DNA from: Bosea sp. NBC_00550
GTDB taxonomy: Bacteria; Pseudomonadota; Alphaproteobacteria; Rhizobiales; Beijerinckiaceae
Assembly: GCF_026020075.1 (NCBI RefSeq)
Contig: NZ_CP102772.1
Span: 868,001 to 932,000, forward strand
Reading direction: 5' to 3'
Length of the DNA stretch: 64,000 nt
Positions 55,138 to 63,663 of the stretch are shown here, one piece after another. Below the pieces are notes generated by a model. The model saw nothing but the letters and a program-made list of their open reading frames with translations. It was not told the origin of the DNA and ran no database searches. The position numbers were made by a program, and so were the translations under genes. Every line of letters starts with the position of its first letter. The stretch's first letter is position 1.

Positions 55138-55683
55138 ATGAAGATCGGCGACCGTTTGAGGGAGCTTCGCCAGCGCCGGAAGCTCTCCGTCCGCGCCGTC
55201 GCCTTGCGCTCGGGCGTGTCCCATTCCTCGGTATCGCTGATCGAGCGGGACCTGATCAGCCCGTCGCTCGATACGCTGCACGCCATACTCGACGCGCTCG
55301 GCACCACGCTATCGGGCTTTTTTCTGGATTTTCACGCCGTTTCACCGCCAAATCCCTTCTGCAGGGCAGCGGAAATGACCGAGATCGGCCGCGTGGACGC
55401 CATTTCCTACCGCGTCATCGGAACGGGCTTTCCCAACCGCTCGATGCTGATGCTGCACGAGACCTACGCCCCCGGCGCCGATACGGGCGAGGCCTTCTCC
55501 CACTCGGCCCAGGAAGGTGGCCTGGTCATCCGCGGCGCCGTCGAGGTCACGGTCGCGGGCCGGACATCGATCTTGCAGCCCGGCGATGGTTATTATTTCG
55601 ACAGCCGGGAGCCGCACCGATTCCGGAATGCCTCGACGGAAACGAGCGAAATCGTGAGCGCCATCACGCCTCCCACCTATTAG
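55138..55683 (+). CDS. XRE-cupin transcriptional regulator
   Basis: A 181-residue regulator. Residues 1-62 are an XRE helix-turn-helix (LRQRRKLSVRAVALRSGVSH, then SSVSLIERDLISPSLDTLHA). Residues about 100-178 are a cupin sensor domain with FSHSAQEGGLVIRGAVEVTV and GDGYYFDSREPHRFRN. A GGAGG site lies 6 bases before the ATG. It is divergent from the HpsN-like/transporter operon and probably its regulator, with the cupin sensing the substrate, as in PuuR-type proteins. Confidence 0.88.
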   Translation: MKIGDRLRELRQRRKLSVRAVALRSGVSHSSVSLIERDLISPSLDTLHAILDALGTTLSGFFLDFHAVSPPNPFCRAAEMTEIGRVDAISYRVIGTGFPNRSMLMLHETYAPGADTGEAFSHSAQEGGLVIRGAVEVTVAGRTSILQPGDGYYFDSREPHRFRNASTETSEIVSAITPPTY

Positions 55684-56010
55684 AGGCCGGGCGAGGGTGG
55701 GCGTATTGCGATTGTCGGCTCTCAGAGCCGAACTTAATCTCCGCTCATGGCGCAGGAGCGGGATTATAGCGTGGCGCGACCAGCGTCGGTTGGCGTGCCG
55801 ACGCGGATCGGCAATCGGCCTTGTCGGCCGCCGCGTTGGGCTGTTCGACCTATTCCTTCTCGTATCAGGTTGTGATGCTGGAAGGTTCTTCGGGATTGCG
55901 TCGTATATTAAAAAGAACATTCGTTTGACTTAACGAACGATCCTTTCGCAAGATTTGATGGCCTCGGCGCTGGATCGGCGCCGAACACGAATCCGCGAAA
56001 GGGTACGAAC
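55684..56010. promoter_or_regulatory. control region with two symmetric elements
   Basis: 327 bases with no gene. TCGGCTCT-C-AGAGCCGA (55715-55731) is a 17-base palindrome 31 bases after the XRE-cupin stop; no T-run follows, so it is either a weak terminator or an operator. TTCGTT (55920-55925) and AACGAA (55932-55937) form an exact inverted repeat overlapping a TTGACT sequence (55925-55930) that could be a -35 element for the sulfonate-type operon starting at 56011. The DNA around 55900 is AT-rich. Confidence 0.45.
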
Positions 56011-57054
56011 ATGGTCGATGCGACCGAGCATTCGAAACGCTTCGAAGCCGACCGCCGCGCGCTGCTGAAGGCCGCGCTGCTCGTGCCGTTCATCGTCTCT
56101 GTCGCCGGAGCCGCAAAGGCACAGGGAGCTCTGCCATCGCAGATTCCCGCCGGCACGAAGCTGGTCGTTGCCGATCAGAATGAAGCGCTGCAGACCTTGA
56201 TCCGGGCCTCCGGCGTGCAGGACAAGCTGTCGAGCGCCGTAACCTATGCCAACTTCCTCGGCGGGCCTGCCATCCTGGAAGCGTTCCGCGCCGGCGCGCT
56301 GGATCTCGCGACGGTCGGCAACACGCCGCCGATTCAGGCCCATGCTGCCGGTGAGAACATCCCGATCGTCGCAGCGCGCGTCTCCTCCGAAACCGACTAT
56401 TTCTTTGCCGTCCGTCCCGGCCTCAAGATCAACAGTCTCGAGGAACTGAAGGGCAAGAGCATCACCTATGGCGAGGGCACCGGGCGCCAGCCCTTCGTGC
56501 TGAACGCGCTGAAGCTTGCCGGGTTGACGCGCAAGGACGTCAAGCTTGTGCCGCTCAGGGCCGCCGACTTTCCCGACGCGGTCCGGACCGGCCAGGTCGA
56601 TGTCGCCGCGCTCAACGAGCCGCATTTCTCGCGCTATCTCACCGACTTCGCCGATCGCGGCGCCAGCGCGCTGCCCAAGGAGCAGAACGACAGGCTGCCG
56701 AAAAGCCTGACCTATCTCTACGCGAGCAAGAAGGCGCTCGACGATCCGGCGAAGGCGGCGGCGATCCGCGAATTCGTCGCGGGCTGGATCGATGCCAGCC
56801 GCTGGTCCCACAAGAATGTCGATGCCTGGGTCGATGCCTATTACGTCAAGCGTCAGAACCTGAAGCCGGCCGATGGGCGCAAGATCGTCGAGTCCGAGGG
56901 AGACTACCAGTTTCCGCTGCTGGCCAGCCTGATCGCCAAGCAGCAATCGCTCATCGACGTGATCCATGAAGCGGGCGACCTGCCGAAGCGGCTCGATGCG
57001 CGCGACGAATTCGACCTGCGCTTCGACGAGGTCATCGCGACCAAGACCAACTGA
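56011..57054 (+). CDS. ssuA: aliphatic sulfonate-type ABC substrate-binding protein, SsuA family
   Basis: A 347-residue NMT1/SsuA-type protein. The N-terminus (EADRRALLKAALLVPFIVSV) has a twin-arginine before the hydrophobic stretch, with cleavage near AKAQ (about residue 37). Typical motifs are ANFLGGPAILEAFRAGALDL and ATVGNTPPIQAHAAGENIPI, where the family holds the sulfonate-binding residues. It is followed by SsuC, SsuB and a flavin monooxygenase in one operon. An aryl or alkyl sulfonate is the likely ligand. Confidence 0.88.
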   Translation: MVDATEHSKRFEADRRALLKAALLVPFIVSVAGAAKAQGALPSQIPAGTKLVVADQNEALQTLIRASGVQDKLSSAVTYANFLGGPAILEAFRAGALDLATVGNTPPIQAHAAGENIPIVAARVSSETDYFFAVRPGLKINSLEELKGKSITYGEGTGRQPFVLNALKLAGLTRKDVKLVPLRAADFPDAVRTGQVDVAALNEPHFSRYLTDFADRGASALPKEQNDRLPKSLTYLYASKKALDDPAKAAAIREFVAGWIDASRWSHKNVDAWVDAYYVKRQNLKPADGRKIVESEGDYQFPLLASLIAKQQSLIDVIHEAGDLPKRLDARDEFDLRFDEVIATKTN

Positions 57055-57081
57055 CGTCCCGGTTCGGACGAAAGGACCGCC

Positions 57082-57948
57082 ATGAGCCTGATCACCTATG
57101 CCACCGCATTCCAGGCAGAGTCGGGTGTCGAGGGGCATGCATGCCGCACGGCCGGGGCGCATGCGGGCCGGCTGCCCAAGCTGGCGCCCGGACGGCTGCC
57201 AACAGGAGGGATCCTGCTGGGCCCGGTCGCGCTCATCGTAATCTGGGAACTCGCCTCTGCCCTCGGGTGGCTCTCTCCCAGGTTCCTCGCGGCGCCGTCG
57301 ACCGCTCTGCTCACCGGCTTCGAGCTTCTGGCCAACGGCACATTGGCCGACCATTTCCTCGCCTCGGCCAAGCGAGCCTATCTCGGCCTCGGCATCGGCG
57401 TCGCGATCGGGCTTGCGATGGCGCTCGCCTCCGGCCTCAGCCGGATCGGCGAGGCCTCGCTCGACGGATTGGTCCAGATCAAGCGGGCCGTGCCGACGCT
57501 GGCACTGATTCCGCTTGCCATTCTCTGGCTCGGAATCGGCGAAACGATGAAGATCGCGCTGATCGCCTCCAGCGTGCTGGTGCCGATCTACATCAACACC
57601 CACGCCGCGCTGAGGGGTATCGACATCCGCCATGTCGAGCTCGCCCGCAGCGTCGGGCTGACACGCAGCGCCTTCCTGCGCGAAGTCGCCCTGCCAGGTG
57701 CTCTGCCGGGCTTCTTCACCGGCCTGAGGCTCGCCGTCACGACCTGCTGGACCGCTCTCGTCGTGCTCGAGCAGATCAACACCAGCGAAGGCATCGGCTA
57801 TCTGATGAACCGCGCCCGCGACTACGGCCAGACGGACATCATCGTCGTCGGCCTCGCGATCTATGCCATTCTCGGCCTCGGCTCCGATTTCGCCGTCAGA
57901 TACTGGGAACGCAAGGCGTTGTCCTATCGCAAGGCGCTCGCCTCGTGA
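57082..57948 (+). CDS. ssuC: sulfonate-type ABC permease, SsuC family
   Basis: A 288-residue permease with an unusually long N-terminal hydrophilic leader of about 40 residues. The core has WELASALGWLSPRFLAAPST and the EAA loop HVELARSVGLTRSAFLREVA, with VLEQINTSEGIGYLMNRARD near the end as in SsuC/TauC. The start at 57082 follows AAAGGA. Its stop overlaps the GTG start of the ATPase gene (GTGA). Confidence 0.88.
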   Translation: MSLITYATAFQAESGVEGHACRTAGAHAGRLPKLAPGRLPTGGILLGPVALIVIWELASALGWLSPRFLAAPSTALLTGFELLANGTLADHFLASAKRAYLGLGIGVAIGLAMALASGLSRIGEASLDGLVQIKRAVPTLALIPLAILWLGIGETMKIALIASSVLVPIYINTHAALRGIDIRHVELARSVGLTRSAFLREVALPGALPGFFTGLRLAVTTCWTALVVLEQINTSEGIGYLMNRARDYGQTDIIVVGLAIYAILGLGSDFAVRYWERKALSYRKALAS

Positions 57949-58694
57949 ACGCCTGGGCCCATCCGCTCCGCCTGCCTCCGGGCGACATTGCTTCGGCTGC
58001 CGTCACGCTGCGCGGCGTCACCCGCCGCTTCTCGGGCCGCAATGTGCTGAGCGATGTCTCGCTCGATTTCGCGCCGGGCCAGTTCGTCGCGCTCATCGGC
58101 AAGAGCGGCTCGGGCAAGAGCACGCTCTTGCGGGCCATTGCCGGGCTCGACGACGGCGTCGAGGGCGAGGGGCGGATCGGCGTTCCCGCCGATCGCTCGG
58201 TTCTCTTCCAGGATTCCCGGCTGCTGCCGTGGAAGAATGCGCTGCAGAACGTCGTCTTCGGTCTGCGCGTTGCGGATGCGGATGAGCGCGGTCGCGCGGC
58301 CCTGGTAGATGTCGGCCTGGCCGGGCGTGAGGATGCCTGGCCGAACGCCCTATCCGGCGGCGAGCAGCAGCGCGTCGCGCTGGCGCGTTCGCTCGTGCGC
58401 CAGCCGCGCCTGCTTCTCGCCGACGAGCCCTTCGGCGCGCTCGACGCGCTGACGCGGATCAAGATGCATGAACTGCTCTTCCGCCTGATCCGCCAGCATC
58501 AGCCGACCGTGCTGCTCGTCACCCATGATGTCGACGAGGCGATCAAGCTCGCCGACCGCGTCCTGGTGATGGAGGAGGGCCACATCGTCGTAGACCGGCC
58601 GGTGGCGTTGGCGCACCCCCGGCTCAAGGATTCCCGTTTCGAGGCCTTGCGCGGCGATTTGCTCGCGGCGCTCGGCGTCTCCGATGCCATCTAG
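57945..58694 (+). CDS. ssuB: sulfonate-type ABC ATPase, SsuB family
   Basis: A 249-residue ATPase starting at a GTG that overlaps the permease stop. It has Walker A GKSGSGKST, a Q-loop in VLFQDSRLLPWKNALQNV (the DSRLLPW pattern is typical of SsuB/TauB), signature LSGGEQQRVALARSL, Walker B LLLADEPFGALDALTR and VTHDVDEAIKLADR. The monooxygenase gene follows after 24 bases. Confidence 0.9.
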   Translation: MNAWAHPLRLPPGDIASAAVTLRGVTRRFSGRNVLSDVSLDFAPGQFVALIGKSGSGKSTLLRAIAGLDDGVEGEGRIGVPADRSVLFQDSRLLPWKNALQNVVFGLRVADADERGRAALVDVGLAGREDAWPNALSGGEQQRVALARSLVRQPRLLLADEPFGALDALTRIKMHELLFRLIRQHQPTVLLVTHDVDEAIKLADRVLVMEEGHIVVDRPVALAHPRLKDSRFEALRGDLLAALGVSDAI

Positions 58695-58718
58695 CTCCCA
58701 CTCACAGGTCGATCCGCC

Positions 58719-60068
58719 ATGTCACGCGAGCTGCACCTCAATCTCTTCATCAACGGCCGCGGCCATCACGAAACGGCCTGGCGCCATCCCGCCTCGACGA
58801 AGAGGGCCTTGAGCGATCTCGCCTACTACCGCGATCTCGCGCTTGCGGCCGAGGCGGCAAAGCTCGACTCGATCTTCTTCGCCGACCAGCTCGCGCTCGG
58901 CGACGAGCTGGTCCATGCTGCGCGTGGCGAGCTGGAACCCTTGACGCTGCTCGGCGCGCTCGCCGCGCTGACCGAACGCATCGGGCTGATCGCCACCGCA
59001 TCGACGACCTATAACGAGCCCTACAACCTCGCCCGGCAATTCGCCTCGCTCGACCACCTCAGCGGCGGGCGGATCGGCTGGAACATCGTGACCTCCTGGG
59101 CACCGGGCGCCGCAGCCAATTTCGGCGGGGAGACGCAGCTCGGCATCGACCAGCGCTATGCGCGCGCCCACGACTTCGTCGAGGTTGTTTCCAAGCTCTG
59201 GGACAGCTGGGCAAGGGACGCCGTCATCGACGACCGCGAGCATGGAATCTATGCCCAACCGGATCGCGTCCGGCGCGCCGAGCATCGCGGCAGCCATTTC
59301 AGCGTGGCCGGTGCGCTCAACATCCCGCGCTCGCCGCAGGGGCGTCCGGTCTTCGTCCAGGCCGGGGCCTCGACCGACGGCCGCGCCTTCGCCGCACGTT
59401 ACGCCGAGGCGATCTTCACCGCGCATCTCACCAAGGAAAGCGCGATCGGTTTCTACGCCGACATCAAGACGCAAGCGCGTACGCTTGGCCGGAGCCCGGA
59501 CCAGATCGTCATCCTGCCGGGCCTCAGCGCGGCGATCGGCTCGACCGAGGCGGAAGCCAAGCGGGTCTGGGAGGAGCTCAACGAACTTTCACACCCGAGC
59601 GTCGGACTGGCCAGGCTGTCGAGCCGCTTCGGCGGACACGACTTTTCGCATCTCAAGCTCGACCACGTTCTATCGGTGGACGATTTCCCCGACCCGTTGC
59701 AGGTTCAGGCCTCGCGCAGCCGGGCCCAGTCGATCACCGCCCTTGTCGCGCGCGAGCGGCTGACATTGCGCGGCCTGCTGCACAGCCTGGCCGGTGCGCG
59801 CGGCCATTTCACCGCGACCGGAACCCCGGAGCAGATCGCCGACATCATCGAGGACTGGTTCCTGTCCGGCGCGGCTGACGGTTTCAACGTCATGCCGCCG
59901 ATCCTGCCGGCACAGTTCGAGATCTTCGCAGGCGAGATTGTCCCGCTGCTGCGCCGCCGCGGCCTGTTCAGAAGCGAGTATGGCGACGGGACACTCCGCG
60001 ACCGGTTGGGCCTCGACCCTGTTCCCAGCCGCTTCGATCCAGCGGTGCCGGCGAAGCGCTCCGCATGA
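58719..60068 (+). CDS. FMN-dependent monooxygenase, NtaA/SnaA/DszA type
   Basis: A 449-residue luciferase-like flavin monooxygenase. The length and the motif LSGGRIGWNIVTSWAPGAAANFG belong to the NtaA/SnaA/DszA group (about 440-450 residues) rather than SsuD (about 380). Other marks are FFADQLALGD near 54-63, TTYNEPYNLARQFASLDHLS, and the C-terminal GAADGFNVMPPILP. It needs a separate flavin reductase, not encoded here. In a sulfonate-type operon it probably oxygenates a C-S bond compound such as a sulfone or sulfonate, releasing sulfite. Confidence 0.86.
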   Translation: MSRELHLNLFINGRGHHETAWRHPASTKRALSDLAYYRDLALAAEAAKLDSIFFADQLALGDELVHAARGELEPLTLLGALAALTERIGLIATASTTYNEPYNLARQFASLDHLSGGRIGWNIVTSWAPGAAANFGGETQLGIDQRYARAHDFVEVVSKLWDSWARDAVIDDREHGIYAQPDRVRRAEHRGSHFSVAGALNIPRSPQGRPVFVQAGASTDGRAFAARYAEAIFTAHLTKESAIGFYADIKTQARTLGRSPDQIVILPGLSAAIGSTEAEAKRVWEELNELSHPSVGLARLSSRFGGHDFSHLKLDHVLSVDDFPDPLQVQASRSRAQSITALVARERLTLRGLLHSLAGARGHFTATGTPEQIADIIEDWFLSGAADGFNVMPPILPAQFEIFAGEIVPLLRRRGLFRSEYGDGTLRDRLGLDPVPSRFDPAVPAKRSA

Positions 60069-60220
60069 GCGCGGGCGCCGTCCCGCGCCTGGCAGCCTGA
60101 ACCGCCGCCATAGCGGCCGATGCGCCAGATCTCCGCGAATCCAAGGCCGTCTCGAATAGCATTCCCCGAGGCGGGCCAGGGTAGTGATTTATCAACGATA
60201 CGCTCGCGGGCGCCGACAAA

Positions 60221-61225
60221 TCAGTACGTATCGAACAGTGCTTGTAGATCCTCGTGCGGGATCTCGTTCGCGATGCCGACCGCCGCCAGGATTCGCGCTT
60301 TTTGCGGCGTCAGTGAACCGGCGACGAGAAGGCCGAGCTCGGCGTCGCTGCGTAGGGGAGCAACGATGCCTTGGCCGGTTCTGCTGGCACGGATCACTGT
60401 GACGCCTGCATTGCGCGCGACGGTTGCCCCCTTGCGCATGCCCGGTGACAAGCTGCCGTTGCCCATGCCCGCGACGACGAGCGCCTTGGAACCGGCAGCC
60501 ACACAGGCTTCGCAAAGGTAAGAGCCCGCGCCCGGATGGTCGAACAAGATATCGACCTGCGGAAGGCGATCCAGACGGGCGATATCGAATGCGCTCCGCC
60601 GCGTATGAAGACGCTCCGAGCGATGCAAAAACTGCACAGATTTCCCGCTGATCTCGGCAAGAATTCCATACTTGTTGGCTTGGAAGGCGTCGACCGAAGA
60701 CGTGTCGCGCTTCATGACGTCGCGCGCGCCAAATACATGGCCGTTCGCCACAACCAACACACCCTTGCTGGCGGATTCTGGCGCGGTCGCCGTGAGGATA
60801 GCATTATAGAGATTGAGGGGGCCGTCGGCGCTTAACGCATTGGCCGGGCGCATTGCGCCGACAATAACAACAGGCTTGTCGGTCGGTACGACCAGATTCA
60901 GGAAATAGGCTGTTTCCTCAAGCGTATCCGTGCCGTGTGTGACGATAGCGGCATCGACTTGAGGGTCTTGAACGGCCGAGGCCACGGCACGGGCAATGTC
61001 CAGCAGGATCGCATTGTCGATCCGGAAACTTTCGATATTGATCGGCTGCTGGATATCGATGCGGGCCAGCTCCGCGATCTGGGGCACGGCCGCCAGAATT
61101 TCCTTTGCAGTGCTGGTGACGCTGTAATTGTGAAAATCGTCCGCGCTCGCAGCGGCAGACGCGATCGTTCCACCGGTCCCGATCACCGTGATCCGTGGCA
61201 GATCCTTCGCCTCGTGTTTTGTCAT
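60221..61225 (-). CDS. L-asparaginase/glutaminase family protein (cytoplasmic)
   Basis: A 334-residue type II-like asparaginase from the ATG at 61225 (61240 is an alternative). The catalytic Thr is in VIGTGGTIASAA, the second triad THGTDTLEETAYFL supplies Thr-Asp, and GAMRPANALSADGPLNLYNA holds the following block with the family's downstream Ser/Asp. No signal peptide is seen, so it would act in the cytoplasm, unlike secreted AnsB. The reaction is deamidation of asparagine or a related amide. It is convergent with the monooxygenase gene. Confidence 0.87.
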   Translation of the reverse strand: MTKHEAKDLPRITVIGTGGTIASAAASADDFHNYSVTSTAKEILAAVPQIAELARIDIQQPINIESFRIDNAILLDIARAVASAVQDPQVDAAIVTHGTDTLEETAYFLNLVVPTDKPVVIVGAMRPANALSADGPLNLYNAILTATAPESASKGVLVVANGHVFGARDVMKRDTSSVDAFQANKYGILAEISGKSVQFLHRSERLHTRRSAFDIARLDRLPQVDILFDHPGAGSYLCEACVAAGSKALVVAGMGNGSLSPGMRKGATVARNAGVTVIRASRTGQGIVAPLRSDAELGLLVAGSLTPQKARILAAVGIANEIPHEDLQALFDTY

Positions 61226-61471
61226 ATCAGCTCGATGCATCTGGCCGCTTCAGCGAACAAATCGCACGGAGCGCAACCCTGGGCCAGCGACGATCGTTCA
61301 TTGCGTTATGCCGGACACGACTAGGTGAAGCCACATCAGCTAGCTGGCTAAAAAGAAGCCGGCCTTTCGTCGATCTGATCCGCCAGCCCCGTTCTGAAAG
61401 CATCCATCGCCCTGCAGTGCTTTGAGTGCTCGTGGCTTGACCGGCAAGCGGATGCCGGACGTCGCACCTTC

Positions 61472-62377
61472 TCACCGCCGCCAAGGCGTGCGTGACAAGC
61501 AATCCTTTAGAATTTGCACGAAATGCTCCATCCGGGCTGCCCGGCCCTGACGTGGGCCGAGCAGTGCCACGACGTCGGCGTCAGGCAGGCGCCAAGCGCC
61601 GAGTACCTCGACCAGCCGCCCGTCGCGTAAGTCGTCCGCAACGTCCCACTCCGATCGCTGAACGATCCCGAGCCCGGCGAGGGCCCAGCCTTTGATGACC
61701 TCGCCGTCGTTGCTGACGAGCGCCGGCCGGACACGAACTGTGGCCGTGCTTCCATCCTTTGCAGCGAAGCTCCACAGCGTCACGTCGGCCCGGTCTTCAC
61801 GAATGACGCCGCAGACATGCCGTTCCAGGTCGCTCGGTGTTTCGGGCGCGCCACGCTCAGCGAGGTAGCCCGGCGCAGCGCACAGGATTCGCCGGTTCGG
61901 GGCCAGCCGGCGCAGTGCGAGCGCGCTGTCGGCCAAAGGGCCGACCTGGACGATCACGTCCCATTGCTCGCTGCGGATGCTGCCGGGATCGTCGTGCAGC
62001 GTCAGTGTGAGCTCGACCTGCGGGAAGCGGCGCCGCATCTCGGCCATCGCCGGCGCGACATGGGCGCGGCCGAACCCAAATGGCGCCGCAACGTGCAGGC
62101 GGCCGCTTACGGTATTGCGTCGTTGGAAGAGCGACGCCGAAATTCCTTCCATTCGCTCCAGCACGTCGCCACCTTGCTCGGCGAGCAGCGTCCCCTCGGC
62201 AGTCAGCGTGAGGCGACGACCTGTGCGGTTCACCAGTCGAACCCCGAGACGAGCCTCCAGGCCTTGCAGGCGCTGCGACACGGCCGGCGGCGTTACGTCG
62301 AGCTCGCGGGCTGCTGCTGCGAGCGAACGCGCCCGGGCGATAGCGGAAAAGAAGGACAGGTCCTGAGACGTCAGCAT
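61472..62377 (-). CDS. LysR family transcriptional regulator
   Basis: A 301-residue LysR regulator. The helix-turn-helix covers residues 1-60 (LSFFSAIARARSLAAAAREL followed by VTPPAVSQRLQGLEARLGVR). The co-inducer domain begins near 92 with GRLHVAAPFGFGRAHVAPAM. It starts at the ATG at 62377, which overlaps an inverted repeat, and diverges from the PLP-enzyme gene at 62476. The classical arrangement suggests it regulates that gene. Confidence 0.9.
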   Translation of the reverse strand: MLTSQDLSFFSAIARARSLAAAARELDVTPPAVSQRLQGLEARLGVRLVNRTGRRLTLTAEGTLLAEQGGDVLERMEGISASLFQRRNTVSGRLHVAAPFGFGRAHVAPAMAEMRRRFPQVELTLTLHDDPGSIRSEQWDVIVQVGPLADSALALRRLAPNRRILCAAPGYLAERGAPETPSDLERHVCGVIREDRADVTLWSFAAKDGSTATVRVRPALVSNDGEVIKGWALAGLGIVQRSEWDVADDLRDGRLVEVLGAWRLPDADVVALLGPRQGRAARMEHFVQILKDCLSRTPWRR

Positions 62378-62393
62378 TAAGCTCAGACTTAAT
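62376..62393. promoter_or_regulatory. inverted repeat overlapping the LysR start codon
   Basis: ATTAAG (62376-62381) and CTTAAT (62388-62393) are exact reverse complements with a 6-base spacer. They contain a T-N11-A-like core and overlap the first bases of the LysR gene. A candidate LysR autoregulatory and divergent activation site. Confidence 0.45.
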
Positions 62394-62475
62394 CCAAGAT
62401 GCAGATCAGGTAAATTCTGCCTGGATGCGCGAACGTCTAAGGTCCCGCCCGACACGTTCAGGACGGGAGGCAACC

Positions 62476-63618
62476 ATGAAAGTCGCCGACAGGCTGGCCG
62501 CGATGCCCACGCCGGCACTGCTGCTCGAGGAAAGCCGAATGCTCGCCAATATCGACCGGCTGCGCGAGCGCACCGCACGGCTCGGCGTGGCGCTCCGCCC
62601 GCATCTCAAGACCGCGAAATCCATAGAGGTTGCCCGTAGGCTTCTTGCGGAGGGCAACGGGCCGGCAGCGGTTTCGACCCTGCGAGAGGCAGAGATGTTC
62701 TTTGCAGCCGGCGTCCGGGACATCCTCTATGCCGTCGGTATCGCCCCGGAGAAGCTGCCCCGCGTCGCTGCGCTTCGATCAGCTGGCTGCGAACTCTCTG
62801 TGATCCTCGATTCGACCGATCAAGCTGATGCAGTAGTGGAAGCATCCCGGGCGGCAGCCTCCCCGATTCCGGCGCTGATCGAGATCGACTGCGACGGCCA
62901 CCGGGGCGGTATCGGTCCGGAGGACGACGCGCTGATCCGGATCGGATGCCAGCTCAGCGAGGGAGCGGAACTCCGGGGCGTGATGGCCCATGCCGGCGAA
63001 AGCTACGGCGCGGTCGGCGAAGAAGCCCAGGCGGAATTCGCCGAGCGGGAGCGCGCCGTGGCAGTCAGGGCCGCGACGCGGCTCCGAGATGCCGGTCTGC
63101 GATGCCCCGTGGTCAGCGTCGGCTCGACCCCGACCGCGCTTGCCGCCCGCAACTTGGCCGGCGTGACGGAAATCCGGGCGGGCGTCTCCACGTTTTTCGA
63201 CCTTTTCATGGCCGGTATCGGCGTCTGCGCGACCGACGACATCGCCCTCTCGGTGCTGACGACCGTGATTGGACACCAGCGCTCTCGCGGCTGGATTCTT
63301 GTCGATGCCGGCTGGATGGCCATGTCCCGCGACCGCGGCACGGCGAACCAGGCCGTGGACCAGGGTTACGGGGTCGTCTGCGACGCGGAGGGCCGCGTAA
63401 TCCCCGACCTCATCCTGGCGTCGGCGAACCAGGAACACGGCATCGTAACCGTGAGGCCCGGTAGTCGCGCGACGTTGCCTGATTTTCGAATTGGCGCCAG
63501 GTTGCGCATCCTGCCGAACCATGCCTGCGCAACAGCGAGCCAGTTCGATGCCTACGATGTCATCCCCGCCGAAGGCGGCAAAGCGCTCGCCCGGTGGGAA
63601 CGCTTCGGCGGCTGGTAG
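62476..63618 (+). CDS. D-threonine aldolase / D-serine dehydratase-like PLP enzyme
   Basis: A 380-residue fold-type III PLP enzyme (alanine-racemase N-terminal barrel). Lys45 in RPHLKTAKS binds PLP. The C-terminal PNHACAT gives His349 and Cys351, the zinc ligands of the DSD1/D-threonine aldolase group. EIDCDGHRGGI and GVSTFFDLFMAGIG match the same family. A GGGAGG site precedes the ATG. The reaction is cleavage or deamination of a D-3-hydroxy amino acid. It is divergent from a LysR regulator. Confidence 0.87.
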   Translation: MKVADRLAAMPTPALLLEESRMLANIDRLRERTARLGVALRPHLKTAKSIEVARRLLAEGNGPAAVSTLREAEMFFAAGVRDILYAVGIAPEKLPRVAALRSAGCELSVILDSTDQADAVVEASRAAASPIPALIEIDCDGHRGGIGPEDDALIRIGCQLSEGAELRGVMAHAGESYGAVGEEAQAEFAERERAVAVRAATRLRDAGLRCPVVSVGSTPTALAARNLAGVTEIRAGVSTFFDLFMAGIGVCATDDIALSVLTTVIGHQRSRGWILVDAGWMAMSRDRGTANQAVDQGYGVVCDAEGRVIPDLILASANQEHGIVTVRPGSRATLPDFRIGARLRILPNHACATASQFDAYDVIPAEGGKALARWERFGGW

Positions 63619-63663
63619 GCGATCAATTATTCAGATCATCACCGGGAGGAAAGTTGATCAGGG

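Noticed and set aside
58719..60068. SsuD alkanesulfonate monooxygenase
   Set aside because: Length of 449 and the GGRIGWNIVTS motif place it in the NtaA/SnaA/DszA group.
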